Assembly (NCBI GenBank): GCA_003331045.1
Contig: QENA01000012.1
Coordinates: 113,889-177,888 of the forward strand
Source of the DNA: Candidatus Tokpelaia sp. JSC189
Lineage (GTDB): Bacteria; Pseudomonadota; Alphaproteobacteria; Rhizobiales; Rhizobiaceae
Direction: 5' to 3'
Length of the DNA stretch: 64,000 nucleotides
Below, one piece after another: positions 8,490 through 19,873 of the stretch (positions within the stretch are counted from its first letter, which is position 1; each line of letters opens with the position of its first letter). Under the pieces are notes generated by a model. It did not search any database. It saw nothing but the letters and a program-made list of their open reading frames with translations, and was not told the origin of the DNA. The position numbers were made by a program, and so were the translations under genes.

Positions 8490-11102
8490 ATGGGAACCGA
8501 ATATTATAATCCACGCACCGCGGAAAAAAAATGGCAGTCTGTCTGGGAAAAAAGCGCAGTATTTAAAGTCCGCAACGATGATCCACGGCAGAAATACTAT
8601 GTTCTTGAAATGTTTCCATATCCTTCTGGTCGGATTCATATGGGACATGTGCGCAATTATACTATGGGAGATGTGGTTGCCCGTTTTAAGCGCGCAAACG
8701 GATATAATGTGCTGCATCCCATGGGATGGGATGCATTTGGCATGCCAGCGGAAAATGCCGCCATGCAGAACAGAGTTCATCCTCGCGAATGGACATATCG
8801 GAATATTGCCGTCATGCGCGAACAGCTTAAATCTATGGGGCTTTCGCTCGATTGGTCACGTGAATTTGCAACCTGTGATGTTGATTACTATTATCATCAG
8901 CAGGTTTTGTTCCTTGATATATATGAAAAAGGGCTGGTCACGCGCAAGACTTCTAAGGTGAACTGGGATCCGGTAGATCATACTGTGCTTGCCAATGAAC
9001 AGGTGGTGGATGGCCGCGGTTGGCGCTCGGGCGCGCTAGTTGAGCAGCAGGAACTGGCCCAGTGGTTTTTCAGGACTACCGATTATAGCGAGGAGTTGCT
9101 GGAAGGGTTAGACTGCCTTGAGCAGTGGCCGGATAAGGTGCGCACCATGCAGCGTAACTGGATCGGAAAATCTGAAGGTTTGATTATACGTTGGCAACTG
9201 GCTCCGGGGACATTTGGGAAATCTGTCTGTATTGAAGTTTATACAACACGGCCTGATACGATTTTTGGTGTTTCTTTCATCGCAATTGCAGTTGACCATC
9301 CACTGGCTAGGGAACTAGCGAAAACAGACAGCGATCTTCAGGCCTTTATCGACGAATGCTACCAAGCAAGCACCTCGACAGCAGCCATCGAAACAGCTGA
9401 GAAAAAAGGCTTTAAAACCGAGCTGGATGTATTGCATCCTTTTGATAATGAATGGAAAATTCCGGTTTATGTCGCTAATTTTATTTTGATGGATTATGGC
9501 ACGGGTGCTATTTTTGGCTGCCCTGCGCATGACCAGCGCGATCTTGATTTTGCCAACGCTTATGATCTGCCTGTGCGCCCTGTCGTTTTGCCGCAGGATG
9601 ATCAGGATCCAATGACTTTTTCTGTTACTAAAGCAGCGTATACAGAAAATGGCACTTTAATCCATTCGCGTTTTCTCGATGGTCTGACACCGCAGGCCGC
9701 TTTTGAAGAAGTAGCAACCCGGCTTAAAAAAACTATGCTGGACGGTAAGCCACAGGCTGAGCAGTGTATTCAATTCCGCCTGCGTGATTGGGGTATTTCG
9801 CGCCAGCGTTATTGGGGCTGTCCGATCCCGGTGATTTATTGTGATGATTGTGGTATTGTGCCGGTACCAAAAGCCGATCTTCCGGTTATTCTGCCTGAGG
9901 ATGTCACTTTTGACCAGCCAGGCAACCCCCTTGATCGCCATGAAAAATGGAAAAGGGTAAAATGTCCGAAGTGTAGCAGACTAGCACGGCGCGAAACGGA
10001 TACGATGGATACATTTGTTGATTCATCTTGGTATTATGCCCGTTTTACTGCGCCTTGGAAAAAAGAGCCGACAGATATTGTCGCAGTTGACCATTGGTTG
10101 CCGGTTGACCAGTATATTGGCGGGATTGAACATGCAATCCTGCATCTGCTTTATTCGCGTTTTTTTGCCCGAGTAATGAAAAAAATCGGTCATGTCCAGG
10201 TCGAAGAACCATTCAAAAGTCTTTTTACCCAAGGCATGGTTGTGCATGAAACATATCGCAATAATCAGGGCTGGGTGTCGCCAGCAGAAATCCGTATTGA
10301 GGAAAAGGATGGCAATCGTACTGCTACACTTTGCTCTTCCGGTGAGCCAGTTGAAATCGGCTCTATTGAAAAAATGTCAAAATCGAAAAGGAATGTTGTT
10401 GATCCTGATGATATTTTGGCATCTTACGGCGCAGATACAGTGCGCTGGTTCATGCTATCGGATTCTCCGCCCGAGCGCGATGTCATCTGGTCTGAGGCCG
10501 GTGTTGAAGGGGTACATCGTTTTGTTCAGCGTATCTGGCGTCTAGTTAGTGGTGCTGCCGGTGAATTGCGCGATATTATGCCTCAGGCGATATATAATGG
10601 TGCTGCCGGTGAAATTTCCAAGGCAGCACATTGTACTCTCAAGGCTGTTGGTGATGATTTTGAAAAATTGGCATTCAACCGGGCTGTTGCCCGTCTTTAT
10701 GAATTTGTGAATATTATATCACCAGCTTTACAGTCGGCCGGCCGGGTTGAGACAGATATGAAAGCCGCCTTGCGGCAGGCTCTTGATTTTCTTATTGCTA
10801 TGATTGCGCCGATGATGCCTCACTTGGCTGAAGAATGCCATGCGATCCTCGGTGGAAAAAACCTGGTGGCTAATTTGTTTTGGCCTATTTTTGATTCTGC
10901 TCTAATTATAGATAATGATCTTACAATCCCTGTACAGATTAATGGAAAAAAACGGGGTGATCTGATAATCGCTCGTGATGCAGATCAGGCTACAATTGAA
11001 AAAGCCGTTCTATCACTTGATTTTGTTGTTAATCGGCTGGGTAACAAAATACCCAAAAAAATTATTATTGTGCCACAGAGGATTGTCAATGTCGTCATTT
11101 AA
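8490..11102 (+). CDS. leuS: Leucine--tRNA ligase
   Basis: Class I aminoacyl-tRNA synthetase charging tRNA-Leu, 870 residues. The HIGH-type motif is HMGH at residues 50-53 and the KMSKS loop is at 628-632. Two Cys-x2-Cys pairs (YCDDCG and KCPKCS) mark the zinc-binding insert. An upstream in-frame start at 8418 would add 24 residues that do not resemble the family. The ATG at 8490 begins the normal [16 protein letters not shown] sequence and is chosen. Its 3' end overlaps lptE by 14 bp, indicating coupled translation. Confidence 0.97.
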   Translation: MGTEYYNPRTAEKKWQSVWEKSAVFKVRNDDPRQKYYVLEMFPYPSGRIHMGHVRNYTMGDVVARFKRANGYNVLHPMGWDAFGMPAENAAMQNRVHPREWTYRNIAVMREQLKSMGLSLDWSREFATCDVDYYYHQQVLFLDIYEKGLVTRKTSKVNWDPVDHTVLANEQVVDGRGWRSGALVEQQELAQWFFRTTDYSEELLEGLDCLEQWPDKVRTMQRNWIGKSEGLIIRWQLAPGTFGKSVCIEVYTTRPDTIFGVSFIAIAVDHPLARELAKTDSDLQAFIDECYQASTSTAAIETAEKKGFKTELDVLHPFDNEWKIPVYVANFILMDYGTGAIFGCPAHDQRDLDFANAYDLPVRPVVLPQDDQDPMTFSVTKAAYTENGTLIHSRFLDGLTPQAAFEEVATRLKKTMLDGKPQAEQCIQFRLRDWGISRQRYWGCPIPVIYCDDCGIVPVPKADLPVILPEDVTFDQPGNPLDRHEKWKRVKCPKCSRLARRETDTMDTFVDSSWYYARFTAPWKKEPTDIVAVDHWLPVDQYIGGIEHAILHLLYSRFFARVMKKIGHVQVEEPFKSLFTQGMVVHETYRNNQGWVSPAEIRIEEKDGNRTATLCSSGEPVEIGSIEKMSKSKRNVVDPDDILASYGADTVRWFMLSDSPPERDVIWSEAGVEGVHRFVQRIWRLVSGAAGELRDIMPQAIYNGAAGEISKAAHCTLKAVGDDFEKLAFNRAVARLYEFVNIISPALQSAGRVETDMKAALRQALDFLIAMIAPMMPHLAEECHAILGGKNLVANLFWPIFDSALIIDNDLTIPVQINGKKRGDLIIARDADQATIEKAVLSLDFVVNRLGNKIPKKIIIVPQRIVNVVI

Positions 11103-11655
11103 CCACCTTATAAAAGGCGTGGCATGTGGTAATATTATCGGTTTATTGACAATTCTGGCAGCCTGTTCTGTCCAGCCGCTTTATTCGAGTAAAACAGTTG
11201 GGGATAATCTATCATCCGTTGTAACGCCGGATATACGCAGAAAATTATCATCTATCGCCATCGACAGTCCGAATGATCGGATGACACAGTTGGTGCGCAA
11301 TCAGTTGATCTTTCTGCTTTCAGGCGGTGCAGACCAACTGGCAACGCCTGCTTATCAGTTGGCACTGAACATTCATTCTTATGTGCAAACTGCCGTGCGC
11401 GTTGATATCGGTGACAGGACAGAGTATGCTGGCCGTGCTTCAGTAGGTACTGTTACAGCTATTTCAAACTATATATTGAAAGATAGTGAGGGAAAGCCAC
11501 TAGCGATGCACAAACGGTCTATTATATCTTCATTTGATCGTCCACGACAGGAATACGCAAATCTAGCAGCTGAAGAGAATGCAAAAAAACGTGCAGCAGA
11601 AGAACTTGCGGAGCGTATTTTCTTATCACTGGTGCAGGATATTTCTCGCTACTAG
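11089..11655 (+). CDS. lptE: LPS-assembly lipoprotein LptE
   Basis: Outer-membrane lipoprotein that plugs the LptD channel for lipopolysaccharide export. The protein is 188 residues from the ATG at 11089. A lipoprotein signal peptide with lipobox LAAC places the acylated cysteine at residue 26, followed by SVQPLYSS, typical of rhizobial LptE. Earlier in-frame codons lie inside leuS in a different frame and would mask the signal peptide. In rhizobia holA follows in the same operon; here a terminator begins 23 bp after the stop and holA is absent. Confidence 0.9.
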   Translation: MSSFNHLIKGVACGNIIGLLTILAACSVQPLYSSKTVGDNLSSVVTPDIRRKLSSIAIDSPNDRMTQLVRNQLIFLLSGGADQLATPAYQLALNIHSYVQTAVRVDIGDRTEYAGRASVGTVTAISNYILKDSEGKPLAMHKRSIISSFDRPRQEYANLAAEENAKKRAAEELAERIFLSLVQDISRY

Positions 11656-11677
11656 ACTATTTTACCTTTGAAAATTT

Positions 11678-11710
11678 AAAAGCCCGTCCTGTTTCAGGCA
11701 GGCTTTTTAT
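11678..11710 (+). terminator. Rho-independent terminator after lptE
   Basis: The arms AAAAGCC (11678-11684) and GGCTTTT (11701-11707), with an inner CCTG/CAGG pairing around a TTT loop, are followed by TTTTTAT. It lies 23 bp downstream of lptE, so it would end the leuS-lptE transcript. Confidence 0.8.
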
Positions 11711-11771
11711 TGGCAGTGACAAGTACTATATCGAAGCAGAAAAGGGATTGGGCTGTGTACACGATGCTGTA

Positions 11772-11915
11772 AAATAAAAATACAGCAGAGCATAGCGGGG
11801 GACATAGCTCTGCTGTATCTAAAACACCTTGCTTGAAATATAAAAATCTCAGGGCAAGGCTATTAGATCAACCTTACAGACCTGCGGGGGGGATAGGTCC
11901 TAAACGATCGATCTA
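11772..11915 (-). ncRNA. Predicted small RNA with two C-rich hairpin loops
   Basis: Read on the minus strand, three hairpins occur in order. The first has stem GACCT/AGGTC (11879-11899) and loop ATCCCCCCCGC. The second has stem CCTTGC/GCAAGG (11827-11859). The third has an 11-bp perfect stem (11781-11791 with 11807-11817) and a loop containing TCCCCC, followed by TTTTTATTTT, an intrinsic terminator. A promoter-like pair precedes it. No open frame fits. Loops rich in C that can pair with purine-rich ribosome sites are a known trait of several alphaproteobacterial small RNAs, so post-transcriptional regulation is a reasonable inference. The family is not identified. It lies just downstream of folC and could instead be a 3'-UTR product. 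Confidence 0.62.
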
Positions 11916-11920
11916 TTCTC

Positions 11921-11949
11921 CAGATATTTCTCTTTATTATATTCGTCAA
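11921..11949 (-). promoter_or_regulatory. Sigma-70-type promoter for the predicted small RNA
   Basis: On the minus strand a -35 box TTGACG (11949-11944) and a -10 box TATCTG (11926-11921) are separated by 17 bases. Transcription would begin near 11914, just ahead of the first hairpin of the predicted RNA. Confidence 0.5.
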
Positions 11950-12060
11950 TGCTTAATATTTAAACAGGTTGAAAAAATCATAGAAATTAATGATAGCGTT
12001 TAAAAAGATCAATTCATCCGTCTAAAATTACCTTATTATAATACAACTCTGGGTGAAAGC

Positions 12061-13386
12061 TTATTGTGGCAGCGTATCATTTTCCCACAGAGTTGCACCT
12101 GCAAGATAAAGCGAACCGCAAATTAGAATGAGCAACGGCGAAGCAGCCATAGGAGTATTGCGAATATCTGCAAAGGTTTCAGCAACAGAGTTGAAACTTC
12201 TAGCATCCAGACCATTAGTGCGAGCAACTTCTGCCAATATTTCAGCTGGCATTCCGTTTTCATTGAAATGAACCGGTACTGTATATACCCGGGTCGCAAT
12301 ATCCTTGAATGCCGATAAATAACGGGTTGCATCCTTGGTATTAAGCATGCCGCAGACAAGAATCAGTTTCTTTTTTTTCGTCTCGCATATCTGGTGGACA
12401 GTACGAGCAGTCACAAGCGCTGCTGCCAGATTATGACCTCCGTCCAGCCAAAGCTCAGCATTTGCAGGCAGCAAGTCAACAAGCTTGCCGTACTGCAGTT
12501 TCTGCATTCGGGTGGGCCAGTTGACGTTGCACATGGCATGGGCAAGGGCCAATTTCTCAATCTGAAAGCCAGCAGTAGAAACAGCTTCAATTGCTGCGGC
12601 CGCATTGCTTATCTGAAAAGCGCCTGAAAGGTGCGGCAGCGGCAGATCAATAGGCCCGTTTTGATTCTGGAATATCATGTGTCCCAGCTCCTCATAAGCC
12701 ATGTAATCTTGCCCGTAAACCGAAACCGGTGCTTCCATTTCCCATGCCTTGTTGACGAGAATATTGCGGGCAGCTTCACTTTCCTGAAAACCAATGACAA
12801 CTGGCATTTCTTTTTTAATGATTCCAGCTTTTTCCATGGCAATATCTTCTACACACTCTCCTAGAAAGGACTGGTGATCAAGTGACACCGGCATAATCAG
12901 AGATACAGCAGGTTTCGCAATGACATTGGTAGCATCAAACCGTCCACCAAGGCCAACTTCCATAATGGTAGCATCTGCCGGATACTGGGAAAAAAGAAAA
13001 AAGGCTGTCGCAGTCAGAATTTCAAAAACGGTGATCGGTTTTTCATCATTTACTGCGGAAACATGCGCAATTGTATCAGCAAGTTTTTTGTCTGTCACAA
13101 ACCGTCCGCCATTACTGCATCCAATGCGATACCGTTCATGCCAGTGAACAAGATGGGGGGAGGTATGGACATGAACACGATAGCCGGCCGCTTCAAGAAT
13201 GGCCCGCGAAAATGCGCTGGCCGATCCTTTGCCATTGGTGCCGGCAATATGAATCGTCGGCGGAATTTTCAAGTGTGGATTATCTAGGTCAGCCAGCAGC
13301 CGTCTTATCCGCTCAAGCGACAAGTCAATAGCCTGGGGATGAATATTTAACAGGTCTTTGATATGTTGCTGTGCTGTTTTTGCCAT
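12061..13386 (-). CDS. folC: Bifunctional folylpolyglutamate/dihydrofolate synthase
   Basis: ATP-dependent ligase of the Mur ligase family that makes dihydrofolate and adds glutamates to folates. It has 441 residues, with the P-loop GTNGKGS at 49-55, the DATNV block near residue 150 and the C-terminal domain containing WLDGGHN. It is the last gene of the minus-strand trpF-trpB-trpA-accD-folC unit, starting 8 bp after the accD stop. This coupling of tryptophan, fatty-acid and folate genes is standard in rhizobia. Confidence 0.95.
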   Translation of the reverse strand: MAKTAQQHIKDLLNIHPQAIDLSLERIRRLLADLDNPHLKIPPTIHIAGTNGKGSASAFSRAILEAAGYRVHVHTSPHLVHWHERYRIGCSNGGRFVTDKKLADTIAHVSAVNDEKPITVFEILTATAFFLFSQYPADATIMEVGLGGRFDATNVIAKPAVSLIMPVSLDHQSFLGECVEDIAMEKAGIIKKEMPVVIGFQESEAARNILVNKAWEMEAPVSVYGQDYMAYEELGHMIFQNQNGPIDLPLPHLSGAFQISNAAAAIEAVSTAGFQIEKLALAHAMCNVNWPTRMQKLQYGKLVDLLPANAELWLDGGHNLAAALVTARTVHQICETKKKKLILVCGMLNTKDATRYLSAFKDIATRVYTVPVHFNENGMPAEILAEVARTNGLDARSFNSVAETFADIRNTPMAASPLLILICGSLYLAGATLWENDTLPQ

Positions 13387-13394
13387 GAACCACT

Positions 13395-14303
13395 CTATCC
13401 TGTCTTATCCACGTGATCTTCTGTTTTTGCACGGCTCATGTCTGATACATGTACAGATTGTTTCGTCATAAGTCGCAATAGGCGTGCAATTGTTTCTTTC
13501 AGCTTCAAACGTGAAATAACCATATCTACCATACCATGGTCCTTGAGGTATTCAGCACTTTGAAAACCTTCCGGCAATGTTTCCCGAATTGTTTGCTGAA
13601 TGACACGGGCCCCGGCAAAGCCGATTGTCGCACCTGGTTCAGCAATGTGAACATCACCTAACATAGCGTAAGAGGCTGAAACACCTCCCGTTGTCGGATT
13701 GGTCAGAACTACAATATAAGGAAGGCCTGCTTCCTTCATCATTTCAACAGCTACAGTTGTTTTTGGCATCTGCATCAGCGACAGAATGCCTTCTTGCATA
13801 CGTGCACCTCCTGATGCTGTGAATAGAACCAGCGGCCGTTTTTCAGAAATTGCCGTTTTAAATCCTTTGACAATTGCTTCCCCAGCACCCATACCAAGCG
13901 AGCCACCCATAAAGGCAAAATCCTGAACAGTCGCAATGATAGGCAAGTCTTCTATAGTACCGAGCGCGTTAATAATCGCGTCGTCCATACCTGTACGGGA
14001 ACGATAATCTTTAAGACGATCAATATATTTTTTTTCATCACGAAACTTCAGAGGATCCGTTGGTACCTGCGGATTACCGATAAGCTTATAGCTGCCATTA
14101 TCAAAGAAGTAGCGCAGTCGGTCTTTGCCTGTAATACGCATATGATACCCTGATATAGGGATGACAAACTGATTTTCCTCGAGATCCTTATGAAAGACCA
14201 TCTCACCACTAATCGGATCTTTGATCCAGAGATTTTCCGGCATTTCCCGGCGGCCGAACATGGAATTGATTTTAGGACGGACAAAATTCGTTATCCAATT
14301 CAT
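13395..14303 (-). CDS. accD: Acetyl-CoA carboxylase carboxyltransferase subunit beta
   Basis: Beta subunit of the carboxyltransferase half of acetyl-CoA carboxylase, pairing with AccA to make malonyl-CoA. The 302 residues include the crotonase-type carboxyltransferase core with [12 protein letters not shown] and [12 protein letters not shown]. The N-terminal zinc ribbon, which has four cysteines in E. coli, keeps none: the two CxxC positions read DPIS (29-32) and IPIS (48-51). Rhizobial AccD proteins already have a degenerate ribbon as I recall, so this is an extreme of a lineage trait, not evidence of a dead gene. It sits 63 bp downstream of trpA. Confidence 0.95.
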   Translation of the reverse strand: MNWITNFVRPKINSMFGRREMPENLWIKDPISGEMVFHKDLEENQFVIPISGYHMRITGKDRLRYFFDNGSYKLIGNPQVPTDPLKFRDEKKYIDRLKDYRSRTGMDDAIINALGTIEDLPIIATVQDFAFMGGSLGMGAGEAIVKGFKTAISEKRPLVLFTASGGARMQEGILSLMQMPKTTVAVEMMKEAGLPYIVVLTNPTTGGVSASYAMLGDVHIAEPGATIGFAGARVIQQTIRETLPEGFQSAEYLKDHGMVDMVISRLKLKETIARLLRLMTKQSVHVSDMSRAKTEDHVDKTG

Positions 14304-14366
14304 TTGTTCACGTTTTTTCTTTCTGATTTAGAACACTTGGCTACCAAACAATGTCCTGATGCAGTA

Positions 14367-15179
14367 TCACACACCTAATCGTAATTCACGAACAAGATCA
14401 CAGACAGTCTTAACAGGGTCATCTCTGATATTTCCCTCACTGTCGAGTGTTGCCGTGATGGCATTGACAAGCGCAGTCCCCACAACAACACCGTCAGCTA
14501 CCTGCCCTATCTGTTCCACCTGTGCTCTGGTTTTTATACCAAATCCGACAGCAACTGGTAAAGTGGTATGCGCCTTTATGTGGTTCACGGATGTAACCAC
14601 ATCTGACATGTCTGTTAGAGACTGTCCGGTGATGCCTGTCAAGGAGATATAATAGACAAAACCTGAATTGTTCTGAAGAACGGTAGGCAGACGCTTATCA
14701 TCCGTTGTTGGCGTAGCAAGTCGGATAAAGTTGATGCCAGCCTGTTGGGCGGGTATGCATAATTCCTGATCCATTTCAGGTGGCAGGTCTACGATAAGCA
14801 GGCCATCTATCCCGGCTGCCTTTGCATTTTGCAGGAAACGCTCAACGCCATAGATATAGATTGGGTTGTAATATCCCATCATGACAACAGGCGTTGTAGT
14901 ATCGTTTTTACGAAATTCCTGAAGCATATCTATGGTTTTTTGCAGAGTCTGCCCATTTCCAAGTGCTCGCAGGCCCGCCGCCTGAATAGAAGGACCATCA
15001 GCCATAGGGTCAGAAAAGGGTATGCCAAGCTCGATAATATCCGAACCCATTTGTGGTAGCACTTTCATGATCTCGAGCGCAATTCCATAATTGGGATCAC
15101 CAGCCATTATATAAGTTATAAGAGCCGCCCGATTTTCTGTTTTCAATGCGGCAAATGTCTGATTAATGCGTGTCGTCAT
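14367..15179 (-). CDS. trpA: Tryptophan synthase alpha chain
   Basis: Cleaves indole-3-glycerol phosphate to indole, which passes to TrpB. The 270 residues form the expected TIM barrel. The catalytic acids are E50 and D61 in [16 protein letters not shown], and the phosphate-binding VGFGIKT loop is near residue 215. It starts 9 bp after the trpB stop and is co-transcribed with it. Confidence 0.96.
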   Translation of the reverse strand: MTTRINQTFAALKTENRAALITYIMAGDPNYGIALEIMKVLPQMGSDIIELGIPFSDPMADGPSIQAAGLRALGNGQTLQKTIDMLQEFRKNDTTTPVVMMGYYNPIYIYGVERFLQNAKAAGIDGLLIVDLPPEMDQELCIPAQQAGINFIRLATPTTDDKRLPTVLQNNSGFVYYISLTGITGQSLTDMSDVVTSVNHIKAHTTLPVAVGFGIKTRAQVEQIGQVADGVVVGTALVNAITATLDSEGNIRDDPVKTVCDLVRELRLGV

Positions 15180-15188
15180 TCCGTTTCC

Positions 15189-16436
15189 TTAAAAGGCGCT
15201 TTGCATGTCCATGCCAAGCAGTTTTCCGACTGTATATATATCCTTGTCCCCACGGCCGGAAAGGTTGACGATAAGTATTTTATCTCTGCTCATTTTCGGT
15301 ACTCTTTTAACTGCTTCGGCAATGGCATGAGATGATTCAAGTGCGGGAATAATGCCCTCAATGCGTGTCATAAGCTGGAATGCTTCAACTGCCTCATGGT
15401 CAAGAACAGGCACATATTGCACGCGTCCTGTACTTTTGAGCCATGAATGCTCCGGTCCCACACCGGGGTAATCAAGCCCCGCAGAAACCGAATGACCTTC
15501 TCTGATTTGCCCGTCTTCATTCTGCAAGAGATATGTGCGGTTGCCATGTAGAACGCCGGGGCTGCCTGCTGTCATAGAGGCACAATGCTTCAGCGTTTCC
15601 AGTCCGAAGCCTCCAGCTTCAACGCCAACAATATCAATGTCTTTGTTGTCAAGAAATGGATAAAATAAACCAATCGCGTTGGAGCCCCCACCCACCGCGG
15701 CAATGATCATATTGGGTAGGCGACCTTCTTGTTCTAGAATCTGGCTGTATACTTCATCACCGATGACAGATTGGAAATCCCGGACTATTTTCGGGTAAGG
15801 ATGCGGACCTGCTGCTGTGCCGATCAGATAATAGGTATCCTTGATATTGCTAACCCAGTCACGCAGCGCTTCATTCATGGCGTCTTTAAGGGTAGCGTTG
15901 CCTGTAGTGACGGGCCTGACTGTTGCTCCAAGCAGATTCATACGGAAAACATTGGGCTGCTGCCGTTCAACATCCGTGGCCCCCATATAAACAACACAGG
16001 GAAGGCCAAAGCGAGCAGAAACTGTGGCCGTTGCAACACCATGTTGGCCGGCACCCGTTTCCGCAATAATACGAGTTCTTCCCATGCGTCGCGCCAGTAG
16101 AATCTGACCAAGGCAGTTATTGATCTTGTGACTGCCGGTATGATTGAGGTCTTCGCGTTTCAGGTAAATCCTAGCACCACCAAGATACTCAGTCAGCCGC
16201 TCGGCATAATAAAGCTTTGAAGGACGTCCGGCATAATAGGTTAAAAGTTTTTCAAGTTCATCTTTGAATTGCGGATCCTTGCAGGCTGTTTCATAAGCCT
16301 CCTCCAATTCAAGAATCAGCGGCATCAGGGTTTCAGCAACAAACCGTCCGCCAAAAATACCGAACATACCTTCTTTATCAGGCCGATTCCGATAGGAGTT
16401 CAATTCAGCCCGTTCATTTGCATCAGAATCTATCAT
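15189..16436 (-). CDS. trpB: Tryptophan synthase beta chain
   Basis: PLP enzyme joining indole and serine to tryptophan, in an alpha2-beta2 complex with TrpA. The protein has 415 residues. The PLP Schiff-base lysine is K104 in [10 protein letters not shown], and the phosphate-binding GGGSNAIG loop is near residue 250. The start codon overlaps the trpF stop by four bases (ATGA). The gene looks intact. Confidence 0.97.
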   Translation of the reverse strand: MIDSDANERAELNSYRNRPDKEGMFGIFGGRFVAETLMPLILELEEAYETACKDPQFKDELEKLLTYYAGRPSKLYYAERLTEYLGGARIYLKREDLNHTGSHKINNCLGQILLARRMGRTRIIAETGAGQHGVATATVSARFGLPCVVYMGATDVERQQPNVFRMNLLGATVRPVTTGNATLKDAMNEALRDWVSNIKDTYYLIGTAAGPHPYPKIVRDFQSVIGDEVYSQILEQEGRLPNMIIAAVGGGSNAIGLFYPFLDNKDIDIVGVEAGGFGLETLKHCASMTAGSPGVLHGNRTYLLQNEDGQIREGHSVSAGLDYPGVGPEHSWLKSTGRVQYVPVLDHEAVEAFQLMTRIEGIIPALESSHAIAEAVKRVPKMSRDKILIVNLSGRGDKDIYTVGKLLGMDMQSAF

Positions 16437-17095
16437 ATTTCATTTGCTCCTGTACGGAATTTCCGGATAGCAGCAAAAAAAGCCTTAATTAGATCAACAT
16501 CCTTTACACCAGGTTCTTTTTCCACACCTGAAGAAACATCCACACCCCGCGCACGGGTCATTGCCAAGGCTTCTGCAATATTGTCTGCATTCAAGCCTCC
16601 CGAAAGTACGTAATCAATTCCTTTGTCAAGCATATCAAGCATCTGCCAGTCAAATGAAACTCCGTTGCCTCCTGGTTGCAGCGCCTCTTTTGGTGCCTTA
16701 GCATCAAACAAAATCCGGTCAGTGATTCCAAGGTAGGGAACGATATTTTGTAAATCCGATTTGTTGTGAATGGCAAATGCTTTCATGACCGGTAGTTTGT
16801 AACGGTTCCTGATTTCTGCAACACGGCGTGGTGTCTCCACACCATGTAGTTGAAGCAGATCGGGTTTGATCTGATGAACAATTTCATCAAGCAGCATATT
16901 ATCTGCATCAACCGTGACTGTGACAATCTGAACCTGTCCGTGCACGCAATCGCGCAACGATACAGCCTGCGGCAAACTAATATTACGCGGGCTTTTTTCA
17001 AAAAAAATAAACCCAATGTGACTGGCACCGTTCGACAATGCCACGTCAAGCATCTCTCGTGTCTTCAAGCCGCAAATCTTGATGTCCAATGTCAT
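16433..17095 (-). CDS. trpF: Phosphoribosylanthranilate isomerase
   Basis: Catalyses the Amadori rearrangement of phosphoribosylanthranilate in tryptophan synthesis. The 220-residue barrel has the catalytic cysteine C8 in IKICGLK, the acid in ILFDAKAP near residue 130, and SGGLNADN near the C-terminus. First gene of the trpFBA-accD-folC unit. trpE/G, trpD and trpC are not in the window; in rhizobia they lie elsewhere, so their absence here is not informative. Confidence 0.96.
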   Translation of the reverse strand: MTLDIKICGLKTREMLDVALSNGASHIGFIFFEKSPRNISLPQAVSLRDCVHGQVQIVTVTVDADNMLLDEIVHQIKPDLLQLHGVETPRRVAEIRNRYKLPVMKAFAIHNKSDLQNIVPYLGITDRILFDAKAPKEALQPGGNGVSFDWQMLDMLDKGIDYVLSGGLNADNIAEALAMTRARGVDVSSGVEKEPGVKDVDLIKAFFAAIRKFRTGANEI

Positions 17096-17760
17096 GACCT
17101 TACCATTTCATAAAATGATGCTTTTGTCGAGATTTCTAAAAGACATTTTGTTTCCCCTTGATCGGTGTCTCAAAGAAATTTGTGCAAGTAGCTTATGGTT
17201 ACTGCAGAAATTAAAATAATGTCGCTAGATTAAAGATACTTTGCTTATAATTAAAGCATAAAGCTCTGCCTGTAGTTTGAAATTGATTGCCATAATTATA
17301 AAATATCTCCGCCCAAGAAAATATCTGTTAATCATAAAAAGAACCATATTGACACTCAGAATGGTAAAAGCAGAGGAATAAAATTCCCTATAAATCTCAA
17401 AACCAGAAAATAACAAATGATAATAATGCATGGCTAAGAAGCAATATTTTCCGCGTTTTTTAGCCAAAAATCTTTTTTCGATAATCTGACTTTAATCTGT
17501 GGAAAAAACAATTAGTGTGGTGATAAACATCATCAGAAATGCCAAGATCATCATAGGTTTAAAACTAAAAAAAATTGCAACTAGAATCCTAATCTAGGGC
17601 CGGGGATAAATTAAAGAAGCATCCGCATTTTTATCAGGATTAGAAAAATCTGGCCTTCCTTTTGACGTTGCACCTTGGCGTTTTATTTGTATCCGAGATC
17701 GACCTCGAACATGTTTCTAACCTACAAGTTCTCTATACACAATTGCGTTGTTTTGGCTGA
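17096..17760. other. AT-rich non-coding stretch upstream of trpF
   Basis: No recognisable gene. A minus-strand frame at 17225-17467 is hydrophobic and has no family features. The promoter of the trpF operon should lie near 17100-17200, but I cannot point to clear boxes. Confidence 0.4.
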
Positions 17761-17761
17761 T

Positions 17762-18250
17762 GGTCGTGGCAAGCAATACCAAATAACGTCCGTGAGATTG
17801 TCATAACCGAAGGTGAGATAGATGCCTTATCATTGGCCGCATATGGCTATAACGCCCTATCTGTTCCCTTTGGCGGTGGCAAAGGTAGTAAGCAAAGGTG
17901 GATTGAAAACGAATATGAAAATCTGGAACGCTTCGAGAAAATCTATATCGCAACCGACATGGATCAGGTCGGTAATGAAGCAGCGCAAGAAATAGCTTTT
18001 ACGCCTTGGTCGTCATCGTTGCTATCGTGTCGAGCTTCCAGAAAAAGACGCCAATGAATGCTTAGTATTCGGTATTAGTAAAAGCATTATCGAAAAAGCT
18101 TTTATTCAGGCAAAAGGGCTCGATCCAGAGGGCTTGCGCCGTGCCAGCGATTATACAGACAAGGTTATCAATTTATTTTGGCCCGAACCCAATGTTCACG
18201 ATGGTTATTCTGTTCCATTCATCTGGATTGCGGAAATTGTCACACACCCC
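17762..18250 (+). pseudogene. Phage-type DNA primase/helicase remnant (TOPRIM region)
   Basis: A readable frame gives the TOPRIM core of a phage replication primase/helicase (T7 gp4/Twinkle-like): VITEGEIDALSLAAYGY, SVPFGGGKG, and the acidic pair in IATDMDQVGNEAA. After a frameshift near 18000 it continues as LPEKDANECL and GLDPEGLRRASDY. The N-terminal zinc domain and nearly all of the RecA-like helicase domain are missing. The likely origin is a decayed prophage. The DNA from 18250 to 18670 probably belongs to the same element but is no longer readable. Confidence 0.78.
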
Positions 18251-18673
18251 TTTCCCTTTGATACACACGCTCAAGCTCTTTGATTGATTGCTGCTAAAGT
18301 ATGTCAAGAAGAAAACTTAACCATGCTAACTCACCGTTCTACGAACGCACCATGTTTGGCAGAGTGACGTAACTGAAACCTATCGTATTGTCCGCTTCGT
18401 AACGTTCCTTATTCCTGCAACAAGGCTTGTATTGCAGACAAAACACTACGAACCTTCAAAGCCGCTCATATCTCCTTCTAGCTCACCGGTTGCTATCACT
18501 TCGTATTTGAAGGATTCGAGGAATTGCATGCTGGAGAATACAGAAGGGGGAGCCGATGTCCCTGTCCGATCTATCCTTTATCCCCAAAAATTATCAAGTT
18601 TTGCGTGAAAACTTGATAAACCATTCAGATTAGGTATAATATAGGTTTATATCTACAAAATTCATCTGAATCT

Positions 18674-19858
18674 ATGCAATATACCGATCCTGTATTCCTT
18701 CTTCAGCAACTTCTCCGCTGCCGTTCTGTCACGCCCGATGAGAGTGGGTCTTTTTCATTCTTACAGGAATGTGCCGAGAAAATGAATTTTATGGTTAAAC
18801 GCCCTGTTTTCCATGATTATGGAACAGCTGATGTTGAAAATTTTTACGCAAAATGCGGCAATACCGGCCCGCATCTTATGTTTGCTGGCCACACAGATGT
18901 TGTTCCTCCCGGGGATGAGACCTGTTGGAAATATCCACCTTTTGCAGGCGATATTGTCGACGGCATTCTTTATGGGCGCGGTGCAGTGGATATGAAAGGG
19001 GGTATTGCCTGCTTTTTTGCTGCCTTGGCCCGAACTATTCAAAAAAAACCAATTAAAGGCACAGTATCACTTCTGATAACGAGCGATGAAGAGGGTCCCG
19101 CAATCAATGGTACTGCCAAACTACTGCAATGGGCCACAGATAGGGGGGAGAAATGGGATGCAGCCCTTGTTGGTGAGCCAACCTGCTCTGAAAGCTTGGG
19201 CGATACAATCAAAATAGGGCGACGCGGCTCACTTTCAGGTATCTTGACAGTCCATGGTCGCCAAGGACATGTTGCTTATCCGCATTTAGCTAACAACCCA
19301 TTGCCGGGTATAATCACACTGCTTGGAGGCCTTCTCAGCAAGCCCTTTGATAATGGCAGTGATAATTTTCAGCCCAGCAATTTAGAGCTTACAAACATTG
19401 AAACTACAAACCAAGCATGCAACGTGATTCCGGCTGAAGTAAAAGCTAATTTCAATATCCGTTTCAATGACCGGTGGTCAGCTGAAACACTGAAGGCTGA
19501 AATTGAACAGCGGCTCAATAAGACTGCAAAAACTATTAGCAGCTCGAATGGAGATAAGTTATCTCTCAATTACACCATTGCATGGATGCCAAATCCGGCT
19601 TCTGTTTTTCTGACGCACGATAGACAGATAATCAACGCCATATCAGGTGCAATCACCAAGATTGTCGACAATAAACCTCGATTTTCAACATCCGGAGGAA
19701 CATCAGATGCTCGTTTTATTAAAGACTACTGCCCTGTAGTAGAATTTGGCCTTGTTGGAAAAACCATGCATAAAACAGATGAATGTGTTCCAGTTGATGA
19801 TCTTGAAATGCTGATAGCTATCTATCAACATTTCATTGAGCAATTCTTTGCCGGATAA
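18674..19858 (+). CDS. dapE: Succinyl-diaminopimelate desuccinylase
   Basis: Zinc-dependent M20-family amidohydrolase producing LL-diaminopimelate for lysine and peptidoglycan. The 394 residues carry metal ligands H73 and D75 in [22 protein letters not shown] near residue 106, and the catalytic glutamate in [11 protein letters not shown] near 138. The C-terminal [11 protein letters not shown] block is present. No strong ribosome site precedes the ATG. dapD is not adjacent. With dapF at 47 kb the window holds two steps of the same pathway. Confidence 0.95.
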   Translation: MQYTDPVFLLQQLLRCRSVTPDESGSFSFLQECAEKMNFMVKRPVFHDYGTADVENFYAKCGNTGPHLMFAGHTDVVPPGDETCWKYPPFAGDIVDGILYGRGAVDMKGGIACFFAALARTIQKKPIKGTVSLLITSDEEGPAINGTAKLLQWATDRGEKWDAALVGEPTCSESLGDTIKIGRRGSLSGILTVHGRQGHVAYPHLANNPLPGIITLLGGLLSKPFDNGSDNFQPSNLELTNIETTNQACNVIPAEVKANFNIRFNDRWSAETLKAEIEQRLNKTAKTISSSNGDKLSLNYTIAWMPNPASVFLTHDRQIINAISGAITKIVDNKPRFSTSGGTSDARFIKDYCPVVEFGLVGKTMHKTDECVPVDDLEMLIAIYQHFIEQFFAG

Positions 19859-19873
19859 ACCGGCATCCGCCGA

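Noticed and set aside
11713..12060. 6S RNA or SRP RNA as the identity of the structured region after lptE
   Set aside because: There is no closing stem with a central bubble as in 6S RNA, and no SRP tetraloop motif; an independent terminator hairpin points to a different kind of small RNA.
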